Source: Synechococcus sp. LTW-R (GTDB lineage: Bacteria > Cyanobacteriota > Cyanobacteriia > PCC-6307 > Cyanobiaceae). Taken from it: a stretch of DNA of 64,000 nt. Each line of letters starts with the position of its first letter. Positions within the stretch are counted from its first letter, which is position 1. The stretch covers positions 806,001-870,000 of the forward strand of contig NZ_CP059060.1 of NCBI RefSeq assembly GCF_014217875.1, given 5' to 3'. Positions 19,671 to 28,398 of the stretch are shown piece after piece. The position numbers and the translations under genes were made by a program. A model generated the notes under the pieces. It saw only the letters and a program-made list of their open reading frames with translations, did not search any database and was not told the DNA's origin.

Positions 19671-20894
19671 TCAGGGGTCCACCCAACGGCCGTCTTCCTT
19701 GATCAAGGCAATCAAGGCCTCCACGCCTTCGGCCTCGGGAACACGACGGATCTCGTCGCGGCCGCGGTAGAGAGAAATCACGCCGGGGGTTTTACCGACG
19801 TAGCCATAGTCCGCATCGGCCATCTCGCCGGGGCCATTGACGATGCAGCCCATCACGGCGATGTCCAGACCGGTGAGGTGGGCGGTGGCGTTGCGCACCT
19901 TGTTGAGGACGTCCTCCAGGTTGAACAGGGTGCGCCCACAGCTGGGGCAGCTGACGTACTCGACCATGGTCTTGCGCAGACCCAGGGACTGAAGGATCGA
20001 GTAACAGACAGGGATTTCCTTCTCCGGTGCCTCGGTCAGGGACACCCGAATCGTGTCGCCAAGACCATCGGCCAAGAGGGTCGCAATGCCCGCGGTGCTC
20101 TTGATGCGGCCGTAGTCCCCATCCCCGGCCTCCGTTACACCCAGGTGCAGGGGGTAGTTGAACCCTTCGGCGTCCATGCGGTCCGCCATCATCCGGTAGG
20201 CGGCCAGCATCACGGGAGCCCGTGAGGCCTTCATCGACACCACGATGTTGTGGAAGTCGAGGCGATCACAGATCCGGATGAATTCCAGGGCGCTCTCCAC
20301 CATCCCGAGGGGGGTGTCGCCATAGGTGAACAGCATCCGCTCCGCCAAGGAGCCATGGTTCACGCCAATGCGCAGCGCCTTGTCCTGGTCCTTCAGCAGG
20401 CTGACCAGCGGTTCGAAGGTCTCGGTGATGCGCTCACCGATCTGAGCGATCTCCTCGGGGGTGAATTCGGTGCGGTTCGGATCAGGCTTGTCGAAGACGA
20501 AAAGACCCGGGTTGATCCGGACCTTGTCGACATGGTTCGCCACTTCCAGGGCGATCTTCATCCCGTTGTGGTGGACATCCGCCACCAGCGGCACGGGCTG
20601 GTAGGTGTCTTCCAGGCGTTTGCGGATCTCGCCCATCGCCTTGGCGTGGGCCAGGGACGGCACCGTGACGCGCACGATTTCGCAACCCGCTTCATGCAGG
20701 CGGCGGATCCCCGCGGTGGCCCCCTCGATGTCGAGGGTGTCCTCATTGATCATCGACTGCACCACAACGGGGTGCTCGCTGCCGATCCAGAGGTCGCCGA
20801 CGCGAACACTGCGGGTCTGGCGACGGCGAATGACCGTGTCGTAACGGGAGGACAGCTGCCCCGCCTCGGGCGTTGCGGTTAAGGAGGCAGTCAT
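19671..20894 (-). CDS. ispG: 4-hydroxy-3-methylbut-2-enyl diphosphate synthase IspG (GcpE)
   Basis: This is the penultimate enzyme of the MEP isoprenoid pathway, a [4Fe-4S] protein that in cyanobacteria takes electrons from ferredoxin. The 407-aa protein shows [26 protein letters not shown] and the cluster cysteines SCPSCGRT plus [13 protein letters not shown] 20894 (MTASLTA) gives the usual length; longer in-frame readings reach into the intergenic region. It lies between the uracil-DNA glycosylase and ctp genes in one minus-strand run. Confidence 0.96.
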   Translation of the reverse strand: MTASLTATPEAGQLSSRYDTVIRRRQTRSVRVGDLWIGSEHPVVVQSMINEDTLDIEGATAGIRRLHEAGCEIVRVTVPSLAHAKAMGEIRKRLEDTYQPVPLVADVHHNGMKIALEVANHVDKVRINPGLFVFDKPDPNRTEFTPEEIAQIGERITETFEPLVSLLKDQDKALRIGVNHGSLAERMLFTYGDTPLGMVESALEFIRICDRLDFHNIVVSMKASRAPVMLAAYRMMADRMDAEGFNYPLHLGVTEAGDGDYGRIKSTAGIATLLADGLGDTIRVSLTEAPEKEIPVCYSILQSLGLRKTMVEYVSCPSCGRTLFNLEDVLNKVRNATAHLTGLDIAVMGCIVNGPGEMADADYGYVGKTPGVISLYRGRDEIRRVPEAEGVEALIALIKEDGRWVDP

Positions 20895-20931
20895 GGCAGC
20901 AGCGTTGGGCAGGCCGGTTGGGGCAAGCCTG

Positions 20932-21531
20932 TCACAACGGAGCGTCCAATTGGGCCAAGCGGCGCTGCACATCCTGCAGGTCCTGCCAGGTGAGCCACTT
21001 GGGTGCCCCCCGCTCCTTGGAGGGGTTGCGCAAGAGATAGGAGGGATGAAAGACCGGCATCAGCCAGCGGCCCTCCCACTGGCGCCACTGGCCGCGGATC
21101 TTGGTCATCCCACCCTTGATTCCGAGCAACCCCTCCACGGCCGTTGCCCCAGCCAAAAGGATCACCGCCGGATCCACCAGGGCGATCTGGCGATCCAACC
21201 AGGGCTTGCAGGACGCCATCTCCAGGGCCGTGGGCTTGCGGTTCTCCGGCGGACGGCACTTCACGATGTTGCAGACATAGGCATCGCGGTTGCTGTCGAT
21301 GCCGACGCTCTCGAGCATCCGATCCAGCAGCTGCCCCGAGCGCCCCACGAAGGGCTGTCCCTGCTCGTCCTCTTGGGCACCGGGCCCCTCGCCGATCACC
21401 ATCAGTCGAGCCTTCGGGTTGCCGCGGCTCACGACGACTTGGCTGCGGCTGCTGCCCAACTTGCAGAGGCGGCAGGCATCGCAACTCTCCTCCAAGGCCG
21501 CCAGATCCTGTTCAAGGGAGGTGGCCGTCAT
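20932..21531 (-). CDS. Uracil-DNA glycosylase, family 4 (Fe-S type)
   Basis: The enzyme excises uracil from DNA. The 199-aa protein has the family 4 features: CDACRLC near the N-terminus (two of the four cluster cysteines), motif [24 protein letters not shown] (further cysteine context) and motif [12 protein letters not shown] 21531 was chosen; an upstream in-frame start would overlap the VOC gene. ispG follows after 37 nt. Confidence 0.93.
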   Translation of the reverse strand: MTATSLEQDLAALEESCDACRLCKLGSSRSQVVVSRGNPKARLMVIGEGPGAQEDEQGQPFVGRSGQLLDRMLESVGIDSNRDAYVCNIVKCRPPENRKPTALEMASCKPWLDRQIALVDPAVILLAGATAVEGLLGIKGGMTKIRGQWRQWEGRWLMPVFHPSYLLRNPSKERGAPKWLTWQDLQDVQRRLAQLDAPL

Positions 21532-21541
21532 CGCCCTGCAG

Positions 21542-21931
21542 TCACTCGCGCGCCTCTCTAGCAATCAGCAGCAGCGCATTGCCTTCGGGATCGTTCAGCC
21601 AGGCCTCCCAACCAAAGGACTCCTGGCGCGCAGGCTCCAGCAGCTGAGCCCCGTGCTCCTGGGCCCTGATGATCGCGGCCCCCAGTCCCGTCTCACCGCC
21701 AATGAGCTGGAGGGCCACGGCCAGACGCCCCCGCTGCCGGGGCAGGGGCCGAGAGCGACTGGGGGCATAGACCTCGAGCCAGAGGGATCCCGGCAAGGGC
21801 ACCCTCCAATGGGACGCGCTCAATCCCGGCGCCGCGGCGGCGCCACAGACGTGGCCGTAGAAGCGGGCCAAGGCCGCGGGGTCATCGGCCGCCAACACGA
21901 GGCCAACCGTCGGAGATGGTGCAGCTGACAT
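21542..21931 (-). CDS. VOC/glyoxalase-like superfamily protein
   Basis: The 129-aa protein has the vicinal-oxygen-chelate layout: a strand then AALARFYGHVCG, a middle strand pair, and a C-terminal FGWEAWLNDPEGNALLLI in which DPEGN is the usual DPxGN signature. The substrate cannot be told. The metal ligands seem incomplete, as in many resistance or regulatory VOC proteins. ATG 21931 is 82 nt from the divergent aminotransferase gene. It is the first gene of the VOC-udg-ispG-ctp cluster. Confidence 0.85.
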   Translation of the reverse strand: MSAAPSPTVGLVLAADDPAALARFYGHVCGAAAAPGLSASHWRVPLPGSLWLEVYAPSRSRPLPRQRGRLAVALQLIGGETGLGAAIIRAQEHGAQLLEPARQESFGWEAWLNDPEGNALLLIAREARE

Positions 21932-22012
21932 CGAAAGGGGGCCTGGCATGCGGCAGGATGCACAACATCACCGGTAAGCCGCAAGGCACTACCCCCTGAC
22001 GTCGCTGCTCGA

Positions 22013-23194
22013 ATGCCGCGCCCGTTGAAACTCTCCGCCCGGGCCCAAGCGCTGCAGCCCTCGTTGACGCTGGCGATCACAGCCCGCGCCAAGGCCCTAA
22101 AGGCCGACGGGCGGGACATCTGCAGCCTGGGCGCCGGCGAACCGGATTTCGATACCCCGGCATTCATCCGCCAAGCCGCGGCCCAGGCCCTTGAGAGCGG
22201 TCTGACCCGCTACGGCCCCGCCGCCGGCGAACCGGCCCTGCGGGAGGCCATCGCCCAAAAACTGACCCAGGAGAACCAGGTCCCCACGAGCGCCGACCAG
22301 GTCCTGGTGACCAATGGGGGCAAGCAGGCTCTCTACAACCTCTTTCAGGTGTTGCTCGAGCCCGGCGATGAGCTGCTGCTCCCCGCTCCTTACTGGTTGA
22401 GCTACCCGGAGATGGCGCGGCTGGCTGGGGCCTCGGTTCGCCTGATCCCGAGCTCCGCCGGCGAAGGCTTCCGGCTGGATCCCGAGCGACTGGAAGCGGC
22501 GATCACGCCGGCTAGCAAGTTGCTAGTCCTCAACAGCCCCGGCAACCCCACCGGCACGGTGCTCAGCCGCAGCGACCTCGAAGCGATCGCCGAGGTGCTC
22601 CGCCGCCATCCCCAGGTGGCCGTGGTCTGCGACGAGATCTACGAATTCCTGCTGGCTCCAGGCCACAGCCACCACAGCTTCGCGGCCGTTGCCCCCGACC
22701 TGGCCCATCGAGTCTTCACAGTGAATGGCTTCGCCAAGGGCTGGGCGATGACGGGCTGGCGGATCGGCTGGTTGGCCGGCAACAGCCCTGCACTCAAGGC
22801 CGCGAGTGCCCTGCAGAGCCAGAGCACCAGCAATGTCTGCACCTTCGCCCAATACGGGGCCCTGGCGGCGGTGACCGGCTCCCGCGAGTGCGTGCAGACC
22901 ATGGCTGCCCAATTCAGCCATCGGCGTCAGCTGCTCAGCGATGGCCTCCAGGCCATCAACGGCGTCCAACTCTTGCCGCCCCAGGGGGCCTTCTACGCCT
23001 TCCCCAACATCAGCAGCAGCGGCCTGGACTCGATGGTCTTCTGCGAACGCCTGCTCGAAGAGCAGGGTTTGGCGGTGGTGCCCGGTGGCGCCTTCGGCGA
23101 CAACGACTGCATTCGCCTGTCCTGCGCCGCCTCCGACGCCACGATCGAGGACGGCCTGGCCCGGCTGCGGCGCTTCATCGAAAGCCTCTCGTAG
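22013..23194 (+). CDS. PLP-dependent aminotransferase, class I/II (aspartate aminotransferase-like)
   Basis: The 393-aa protein has ARAKALKADGRDICSLGAGEPDFDTP at its start (shown in two parts: ARAKALKADG and GAGEPDFDTP), the PLP-binding Asp in CDEIYEFLL, the Schiff-base Lys in VNGFAKGWAMTGWRIG and the Arg that binds the substrate carboxylate in CIRLSCA. This fits the AspC/prephenate-aminotransferase subgroup (AAT I-gamma). In cyanobacteria such enzymes may serve aspartate or arogenate synthesis. ATG 22013 is clear. The phn-like operon follows after 30 nt. Confidence 0.92.
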   Translation: MPRPLKLSARAQALQPSLTLAITARAKALKADGRDICSLGAGEPDFDTPAFIRQAAAQALESGLTRYGPAAGEPALREAIAQKLTQENQVPTSADQVLVTNGGKQALYNLFQVLLEPGDELLLPAPYWLSYPEMARLAGASVRLIPSSAGEGFRLDPERLEAAITPASKLLVLNSPGNPTGTVLSRSDLEAIAEVLRRHPQVAVVCDEIYEFLLAPGHSHHSFAAVAPDLAHRVFTVNGFAKGWAMTGWRIGWLAGNSPALKAASALQSQSTSNVCTFAQYGALAAVTGSRECVQTMAAQFSHRRQLLSDGLQAINGVQLLPPQGAFYAFPNISSSGLDSMVFCERLLEEQGLAVVPGGAFGDNDCIRLSCAASDATIEDGLARLRRFIESLS

Positions 23195-23224
23195 CAAAAT
23201 CGTGGATTGCTCTGCAATCCATCG

Positions 23225-24175
23225 ATGACCATCCGTTTCAACGGCCGAGAACGTTGGGCCGCCGCGGCCGTGGGCGTCTCGCTTGCGCTGTTGCCGGTGG
23301 CCGCCCCTCTGCCCTTGAGCAGTGCCGTCACCCCCGCAGCCGTCGCACAGACGAGCAAACCCGTGCTGCGGATCGGTGCCATTCCCGATCAGAAGCCCGA
23401 GAAGCTGAACCGGCTCTACGGATTGGTCGCCAATGAACTCAGCAAGCAGCTGGGTGTGGACGTCAAATATGTCCCCGTCACGAACTACGCCGCGGCGGTC
23501 AGTGCCTTCCGCACCGGCAATTTGGATCTGGTCTGGTTTGGCGGCCTGACCGGCGTCCAGGCCAGGTTGCAGAAACCCGGCTCCCAGGTGATCGCCCAAC
23601 GCGACATCGACGCGAAATTCCAATCGGTCTTCATCGCGAACAGCAAGAGCCAGCTGAAACCGATCAGCAGCATCAATGGCCTGAAGGAGCTCAAGGGCAA
23701 GCGCGTCACCTTCGGTTCCCAGAGCTCCACCTCAGGACGCCTGATGCCCCAGTACTTCCTGGCGCAGGCCGGGGTGAAACCGAGCCAGTTCGCCGGTGGA
23801 GCGCCTGGCTTCAGCGGCAGCCATGACGCCACCGTGGCCCTGGTGCAGAGCGGCGCCTATGACGCCGGCGCCCTGAACAAACAGGTCTGGGAAGCGAACC
23901 TGGCCAGCGGCAAAGCCAACAAGGCGAAGGTCTACGCGATCTGGACCACCCCCGGCTACCCCGACTACCACTTGATCGCCCAGTCCGACCTGAACCAGCG
24001 CTTCGGCGCCGGCTTCACGGGCAACCTGCGTCAGGCGATCTTGAGCTGGCGCACTAGCAACCCTGAGCAAAAGGCGATCCTCGAGCTCTTCGGGGCCCAG
24101 CGCTTCATCGGGGCGAAGGCCAGCGATTACGCCAAGATCGAGCAGGTGGGCCGGCAGATCGGCAAGATCCGCTGA
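23225..24175 (+). CDS. ABC transporter periplasmic binding protein, PhnD/putative selenate type
   Basis: The 316-aa precursor has a signal peptide (ERWAAAAVGVSLALLPVAA, then AVAQ|TSKP). The mature protein shows PhnD-type features: IGAIPDQKPEKLNRLYG, VDVKYVPVTNYAAAV, LDLVWFGGLTGVQA and GKRVTFGSQSSTSGRL. Relatives bind phosphonate, phosphite or possibly selenate oxyanions. The wording of these motifs fits the family annotated as putative selenate binding, but that is memory rather than a search. ATG 23225 was chosen. It opens a gene run with two microproteins, an ATPase and a permease. Confidence 0.85.
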   Translation: MTIRFNGRERWAAAAVGVSLALLPVAAPLPLSSAVTPAAVAQTSKPVLRIGAIPDQKPEKLNRLYGLVANELSKQLGVDVKYVPVTNYAAAVSAFRTGNLDLVWFGGLTGVQARLQKPGSQVIAQRDIDAKFQSVFIANSKSQLKPISSINGLKELKGKRVTFGSQSSTSGRLMPQYFLAQAGVKPSQFAGGAPGFSGSHDATVALVQSGAYDAGALNKQVWEANLASGKANKAKVYAIWTTPGYPDYHLIAQSDLNQRFGAGFTGNLRQAILSWRTSNPEQKAILELFGAQRFIGAKASDYAKIEQVGRQIGKIR

Positions 24176-24202
24176 ATCCAGGAGCAGAATGCGGGGATCG
24201 GC

Positions 24203-24451
24203 GTGATCACCGCGTTGTCCACAACCCTGCTGACTGACCTGCTGCTGCTGGTGGCTGGCCTGCTGCTTTGGCAGCGCAGCTGCAGCGATGGGGATGAGGT
24301 CTGGGTGCTCTTTCTGCGCTCGATCGCGGCCATCGATCTGGCGGTGATCCTCTTGAGCAATGGGGTTCTCTGGCTGGAGATCCCCTTGCTCGTTTTGGTC
24401 TTTGGCCTGCCGTCGGTGGCCAAACTAGAAAAACGGGAGGGTCGCGGATGA
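24203..24451 (+). CDS. Small two-helix membrane protein inside the ABC operon
   Basis: The 82-aa protein has two or three hydrophobic helices (LLTDLLLLVAGLLLW, AAIDLAVILLSNGVLW and LLVLVFGLPSV) and a charged end (KLEKREGRG). It resembles antiporter accessory subunits only in size, and I do not assign it. It starts with GTG 24203, 27 nt after the binding-protein gene, and overlaps the next gene by ATGA, so it belongs to the operon. A transporter accessory role is inference from position. Confidence 0.65.
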   Translation: MITALSTTLLTDLLLLVAGLLLWQRSCSDGDEVWVLFLRSIAAIDLAVILLSNGVLWLEIPLLVLVFGLPSVAKLEKREGRG

Positions 24452-24534
24452 ACCCGCGCGGCCCCGACGTCATTGAACTCACCCTGGTGGGCCTGATCCT
24501 GGCCCTGATGGTGTTCCGCTTCACCCAGACCTAA
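24448..24534 (+). CDS. 28-residue membrane microprotein
   Basis: The reading frame starts at ATG 24448, overlapping the TGA of the 82-aa gene, and ends at TAA 24532-24534. It encodes MNPRGPDVIE followed by one hydrophobic helix (LTLVGLILALMVF) and a short tail. The ATPase gene starts 8 nt later. The tight overlap and the transmembrane character support a translated gene, but no homologue is recognised. Confidence 0.5.
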   Translation: MNPRGPDVIELTLVGLILALMVFRFTQT

Positions 24535-24541
24535 CGGCCCC

Positions 24542-25291
24542 ATGCCTGCACCCGTCCTGGAGTTGAGGGGTGTCCGCGTCAACGGACGCCAGCAGCCCAG
24601 GCTCGATCGGATTGACCTGAGCGTTCAGCCCGGGGAGCGGATTGCCCTATTGGGTCCAAGCGGTGCGGGCAAGAGCACACTGCTCGCGGTCGCCAACGGG
24701 CTCCAAGCGATGGATCAAGGGCAGGTGCTCTGGTCCGGTGAGCCCATCGCGAAGCGCGCCCGGCTGAGGCGACGGCAACAGCGGCAGATCGGAACGCTCT
24801 GGCAGGACCTGCGCCTGATCGACGAACTCAGCGTGCAACAGAACCTGAACTGCGGCCGCCTCGCCCAGTGGGGCTGGCCCCGGGCCCTCCTCAACTTGCT
24901 CCTGCCCCTGGAGACCGAGGCCTGCAGCGCGTCCCTGCGGCAACTCGATCTGGATCCAAGCCTGCTGAACCAGTCGGTGGCGGACCTGTCAGGCGGCCAA
25001 CGGCAACGGGTCGCCATCGCACGGCTGCTACGGCAGGACCCCGTGCTCTGGCTCGCCGATGAACCCCTCTCCAGCCTGGATCCACGGCTGGCCAAGGAGC
25101 TGCTCACCCTGCTGCTTCAGCAGACCGAGGCACCGAGGGCGCTGGTGATGAGCCTGCACCGCCCCGATCTCTTGGCGGGCTTCAGCCGCGTGATTGGTCT
25201 ACGGGAGGGGCACATTCTCTTCGATGTCCCCAGCAGCGCCCTCGAAGACGAGGCCCTGCAGCGCCTCTACGCCGGCACACCCGCCCCTTGA
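24542..25291 (+). CDS. ABC transporter ATP-binding protein, PhnC-like
   Basis: The 249-aa ATPase has Walker A GPSGAGKST, Q-loop GTLWQDLRLI, signature LSGGQRQRVAIARLL, Walker B VLWLADEPLSSLD and a switch His in SLHRPDL. It matches the PhnC subfamily in length and in the helix that follows the Q-loop. The stop overlaps the start of the permease as TTGA. It would energise uptake of the oxyanion captured by the upstream binding protein. Confidence 0.88.
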   Translation: MPAPVLELRGVRVNGRQQPRLDRIDLSVQPGERIALLGPSGAGKSTLLAVANGLQAMDQGQVLWSGEPIAKRARLRRRQQRQIGTLWQDLRLIDELSVQQNLNCGRLAQWGWPRALLNLLLPLETEACSASLRQLDLDPSLLNQSVADLSGGQRQRVAIARLLRQDPVLWLADEPLSSLDPRLAKELLTLLLQQTEAPRALVMSLHRPDLLAGFSRVIGLREGHILFDVPSSALEDEALQRLYAGTPAP

Positions 25292-26823
25292 AAGTCTCGG
25301 CGCCCCTACAGGTTCTGATCCCCGCCGCGGTGATCCTGCCCCTGGCCCTCGTGCTGCCCGGTCTGTGTCATGGCGGGGGCTGGGAGCTGATCGGGGCCTT
25401 CGCCGCGGCGGCCCTGCAGCCCTCACTGGATCCAGTCGTCCTCGACTCCCTATTCAGGGGGCTGGGGATCACGGTCGGGGTGGCCCTGGTGGGTTGGGCC
25501 CTGAGCCTGCTGCTGGGGCTGGTGTTGGGACTGGCGAGCTCACGCCTGGTCTGGACGACGCTGCTGGGAGGCGCATGGCCCGCGGAGCTGCTGCGCCGGC
25601 TGCTGGCCCTACCTCGCTCGATCCATGAACTGATCTGGGGCCTGCTGCTACTGCAGGTGCTCGGACTGCAGCCGGCGGTAGCCGTGCTGGCGATCGTGAT
25701 CCCCTATGGGGCCCTGGTGGCCCGGGTGATCAGCGATCAACTCGATGCCCTGCCGGATCAACCCCTGCACGCGCTCCTGGCCTCGGGCAGCAATGGCCCG
25801 GCGGCCTTGATCAGTGCGATCGCGCCTCCGCTGTTGCCGGGGGTGATCAGCTACGGCGGTTACCGGCTGGAGTGCGCCCTGCGCAGCGCCACCCTGCTCG
25901 GGGTCTTTGGCCTAGGAGGCCTCGGCAATGAACTCCTTCTGACGCTCCAGTCCCTGGAATTCCGCGAGCTCTGGAGTGGCCTCTGGCTCCTGCTGGCGGT
26001 GATGCTCGGCCTGGAGGGCCTGATTCGGGCCCTACGCCAACGCTGGGGCATGGCCAACCGTTTTGGCCGCAGCCCGGCGGGGGTCGGCCGTCGGGGCCAA
26101 GAACTCCTGCTGCTCCTGCTGGCGCTGGTGCCCCTCTTGATCGTCATCGGCCGCAGCCTGGGCATCGATCCCGCGGCCCTGCTCCAGTGGCAAGCACTGC
26201 CCCCCATGGACCTCAGCCACTGGCGGGAGGCCTTGGCCCTGCCCTGGGGACGCTTAATCAGCAACACCCTGGGCCTAACCCTGCTGGCGGCCTGCCTGGC
26301 GGTGGGGGGCGCGCCCCTGCTGCTCCTGCTGGTGGCCCCCTGGCGGATTGGGCAGTTGCTGCTGAGGCTGCTCTGGGCGCTGGGGCGGCTGTGGCCACCC
26401 CCGCTCACGGCGCTCTTGTTGCTCTTTGTTTTCAAGCCCGGCATCTGGACGGCCGCGCTCGCCTTGGGCTTCCACAACCTGGGAATCCTGGGTCGGCTGT
26501 TGCTGGAGGGGGCGGAGTCCTGCAGCGACGCTCCGGAGGCGTCCCTTCTCGGCCAGGGCGTGGGGCCACGGGTCGCCTTGCTCTACGGACGCTTCAGCGG
26601 CCTGGCCCGCTCCTACCTGTCCTACGGGGCCTACCGCAGCGATGTGATCCTGCGGGAGACGGTCGTGGTTGGCCTGATGGCGGGCACCGGCCTGGGGTCA
26701 CAACTGCAGGAAAGCCTGAGTTCCTTTGCCTGGGATCAGATCGCCCTCTTGCTGGTGGTCTATGCGGCCTTGACCCTGGTGGGAGAAGATCTGAGCGATC
26801 GCGCCCGGCGGCGCCTGCTCTAG
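25288..26823 (+). CDS. Fused double-permease of PhnE type
   Basis: This 511-aa protein is about twice the length of a usual PhnE. Two permease halves are visible, each with six or so hydrophobic helices and an EAA-like loop: ASGSNGPAALISAIAPPLLPG in the first half (written as ASGSNGPA and APPLLPG), and GVGPRVALLYGRFSG in the second. The halves join around residue 260. A TTG start at 25288 overlaps the ATPase stop. A single-chain dimer fits a PhnE-PhnE arrangement seen in some phn clusters. Confidence 0.85.
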   Translation: MKVSAPLQVLIPAAVILPLALVLPGLCHGGGWELIGAFAAAALQPSLDPVVLDSLFRGLGITVGVALVGWALSLLLGLVLGLASSRLVWTTLLGGAWPAELLRRLLALPRSIHELIWGLLLLQVLGLQPAVAVLAIVIPYGALVARVISDQLDALPDQPLHALLASGSNGPAALISAIAPPLLPGVISYGGYRLECALRSATLLGVFGLGGLGNELLLTLQSLEFRELWSGLWLLLAVMLGLEGLIRALRQRWGMANRFGRSPAGVGRRGQELLLLLLALVPLLIVIGRSLGIDPAALLQWQALPPMDLSHWREALALPWGRLISNTLGLTLLAACLAVGGAPLLLLLVAPWRIGQLLLRLLWALGRLWPPPLTALLLLFVFKPGIWTAALALGFHNLGILGRLLLEGAESCSDAPEASLLGQGVGPRVALLYGRFSGLARSYLSYGAYRSDVILRETVVVGLMAGTGLGSQLQESLSSFAWDQIALLLVVYAALTLVGEDLSDRARRRLL

Positions 26824-26829
26824 CCCTCC

Positions 26830-27507
26830 ATGGTCTTGGCCGTTCCCCGCAAGTTGATCGTGCTCGGGGACAGCGGCGTCTACGGCTGGGGGGATCCCGA
26901 AGAAGGGGGCTGGTGCGAGCGGCTGCGGCGCCACTGGATGGGCCTGCCGGGCGGACCGGTGCTCTACCCCCTCGGCGTCCGCGGCGATGGACTGGAGCGG
27001 GTGGCCGCGCGCTGGACCAGTGAATTCGCCTGCCGGGGGGAACTGCGGCGGCAGCAGCCCCAAGGGATCCTGCTCTCGGTCGGCTTAAACGACACCGCCC
27101 GGGTCGGGCGCCGGGACGGGCGCCCCCAACTGGACCCTGAAGCCTTTCTCTTTGGCCTGCAGCAGCTTCTCAAACAACTGCAAACGGCAGCACCGCTGCT
27201 GGTGCTGGGGCTGACCCCGGTGGATGAGCACGTGATGCCCTATGCCGATCTGCTCTGGTACGGGAACGAGCAGATCCTTCAGTACGAGGGGCTGTTGGAG
27301 GAGGCCTGTATGGAGGCCGACGTTCCCTACCTGCCGCTGTTGGAGTCCTTGATGGCGGATCCGGCCTGGCTGCAGTGGCTCTCCCCCGATGGAATCCACC
27401 TCAACAGCGAAGGGCACCGTGAGATCTACGAACGGGTACACCGCTGGGGCCCGCTCTTGAGCTGGGCGGACCTGCAGCCCACCAGCGCCCCAACCCCCCT
27501 CGTCTGA
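26830..27507 (+). CDS. SGNH/GDSL-type hydrolase
   Basis: The 225-aa soluble protein has the SGNH blocks: LGDSGVYGWG (Ser nucleophile), a Gly in LGVRGDG, GLNDTARVG (Asn) and PDGIHLNSEGH (Asp-His). No signal peptide is visible. The substrate could be an ester, lysophospholipid or O-acetyl sugar. ATG 26830 lies 6 nt after the permease gene, so it may be in the same operon, though a direct link to transport is not shown. Confidence 0.85.
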   Translation: MVLAVPRKLIVLGDSGVYGWGDPEEGGWCERLRRHWMGLPGGPVLYPLGVRGDGLERVAARWTSEFACRGELRRQQPQGILLSVGLNDTARVGRRDGRPQLDPEAFLFGLQQLLKQLQTAAPLLVLGLTPVDEHVMPYADLLWYGNEQILQYEGLLEEACMEADVPYLPLLESLMADPAWLQWLSPDGIHLNSEGHREIYERVHRWGPLLSWADLQPTSAPTPLV

Positions 27508-27585
27508 GGGAAATCAGACCCCCTCAAGGGTGAGCCAGCCAGCGGCCCAAGCCGTTGAGGCTGAGGACAGAGCAATGGATCCGCC

Positions 27586-28338
27586 ATGGCCGTCCAAGAC
27601 CAACAGCAGTGGCTCTTGAGCCGTTATCTCAAGGACCCCAACCCCGAACATCGCAACGCCGTCGCCGCCGCCAACCTGCCCCTGGTCTGGAAGGTGGCCC
27701 GCCGTGAAAGCGAACGCAGTGGGCACAGTTTTGAGGACCTGGTGCAAGAGGGCGTCAGCGGCCTGATCAAGGCGATCGAACGCTTCGATCCCAGCCTGGG
27801 TAACACCTTGAGCACGGCCGCCGTGCCCTGGATTCGCGGAGCGATGCGCCACTACCTGCGGGATCGCTGCCGCGTCATCGGTGGAGCCCGAAGTGTGATC
27901 GAACTGCTCCAACGGGGAGCGACCCTGCAACGTCGCCGCGAGCTGCAGGGGCTCGAGATCTTGGATGACAGGGCTATGGCCGAGGCCCTGGGCTGCTCGC
28001 TGCAGCGCTGGCAAGAGGCTCAGGCCCTGCAGGCCTGTTTACGGATCGCGAGCCTGGATCAACCCGGAGCGGGCCCGGAGCCAGACCTGCCGCTGGTGGA
28101 GCAGCTGAGCGACCAGCAGGCGCCCGCTCCCTACGGCTGGCTGGAGCGCTGTGAGCTGCGCCGCCGACTCTGGAGAGGGCTGAAGACCTTGAGTGCCCGC
28201 CAACGCAGGCTGGTGCTGGCCCGGGTGCTGCAGCAACGCAGCTGGCAGGAGCTCGGGGCCAGGGCCGGACTGAGTGCCCGAGCCGCCCAACGGCATTACC
28301 AGCAGGCCTGCGCCCAAGTCCGCCAGCAGCTGGCGTAA
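27586..28338 (+). CDS. RNA polymerase sigma factor, group 3 (SigF-like)
   Basis: The 250-aa protein has sigma region 2 in FEDLVQEGVSGLIKAIERFDP and TAAVPWIRGAMRHYLRDR (split for length: FEDLVQEGVSG, AIERFDP, VPWIRGAMRHYLRDR), which resembles the cyanobacterial group 3 SigF. Region 4 is a helix-turn-helix near the end (LSARQRRLVLARVL ... GLSARAAQRHYQQA). The middle linker is Arg/Gln-rich. An alternative sigma factor next to a transport operon suggests stress or starvation regulation, but its target promoters cannot be read here. ATG 27586 is clear. Confidence 0.85.
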   Translation: MAVQDQQQWLLSRYLKDPNPEHRNAVAAANLPLVWKVARRESERSGHSFEDLVQEGVSGLIKAIERFDPSLGNTLSTAAVPWIRGAMRHYLRDRCRVIGGARSVIELLQRGATLQRRRELQGLEILDDRAMAEALGCSLQRWQEAQALQACLRIASLDQPGAGPEPDLPLVEQLSDQQAPAPYGWLERCELRRRLWRGLKTLSARQRRLVLARVLQQRSWQELGARAGLSARAAQRHYQQACAQVRQQLA

Positions 28339-28398
28339 AGCGCAGACGTTGGCGGTACAGACGGTATGGGCGGATGAACCGATTCGCTGATCGCCGCC

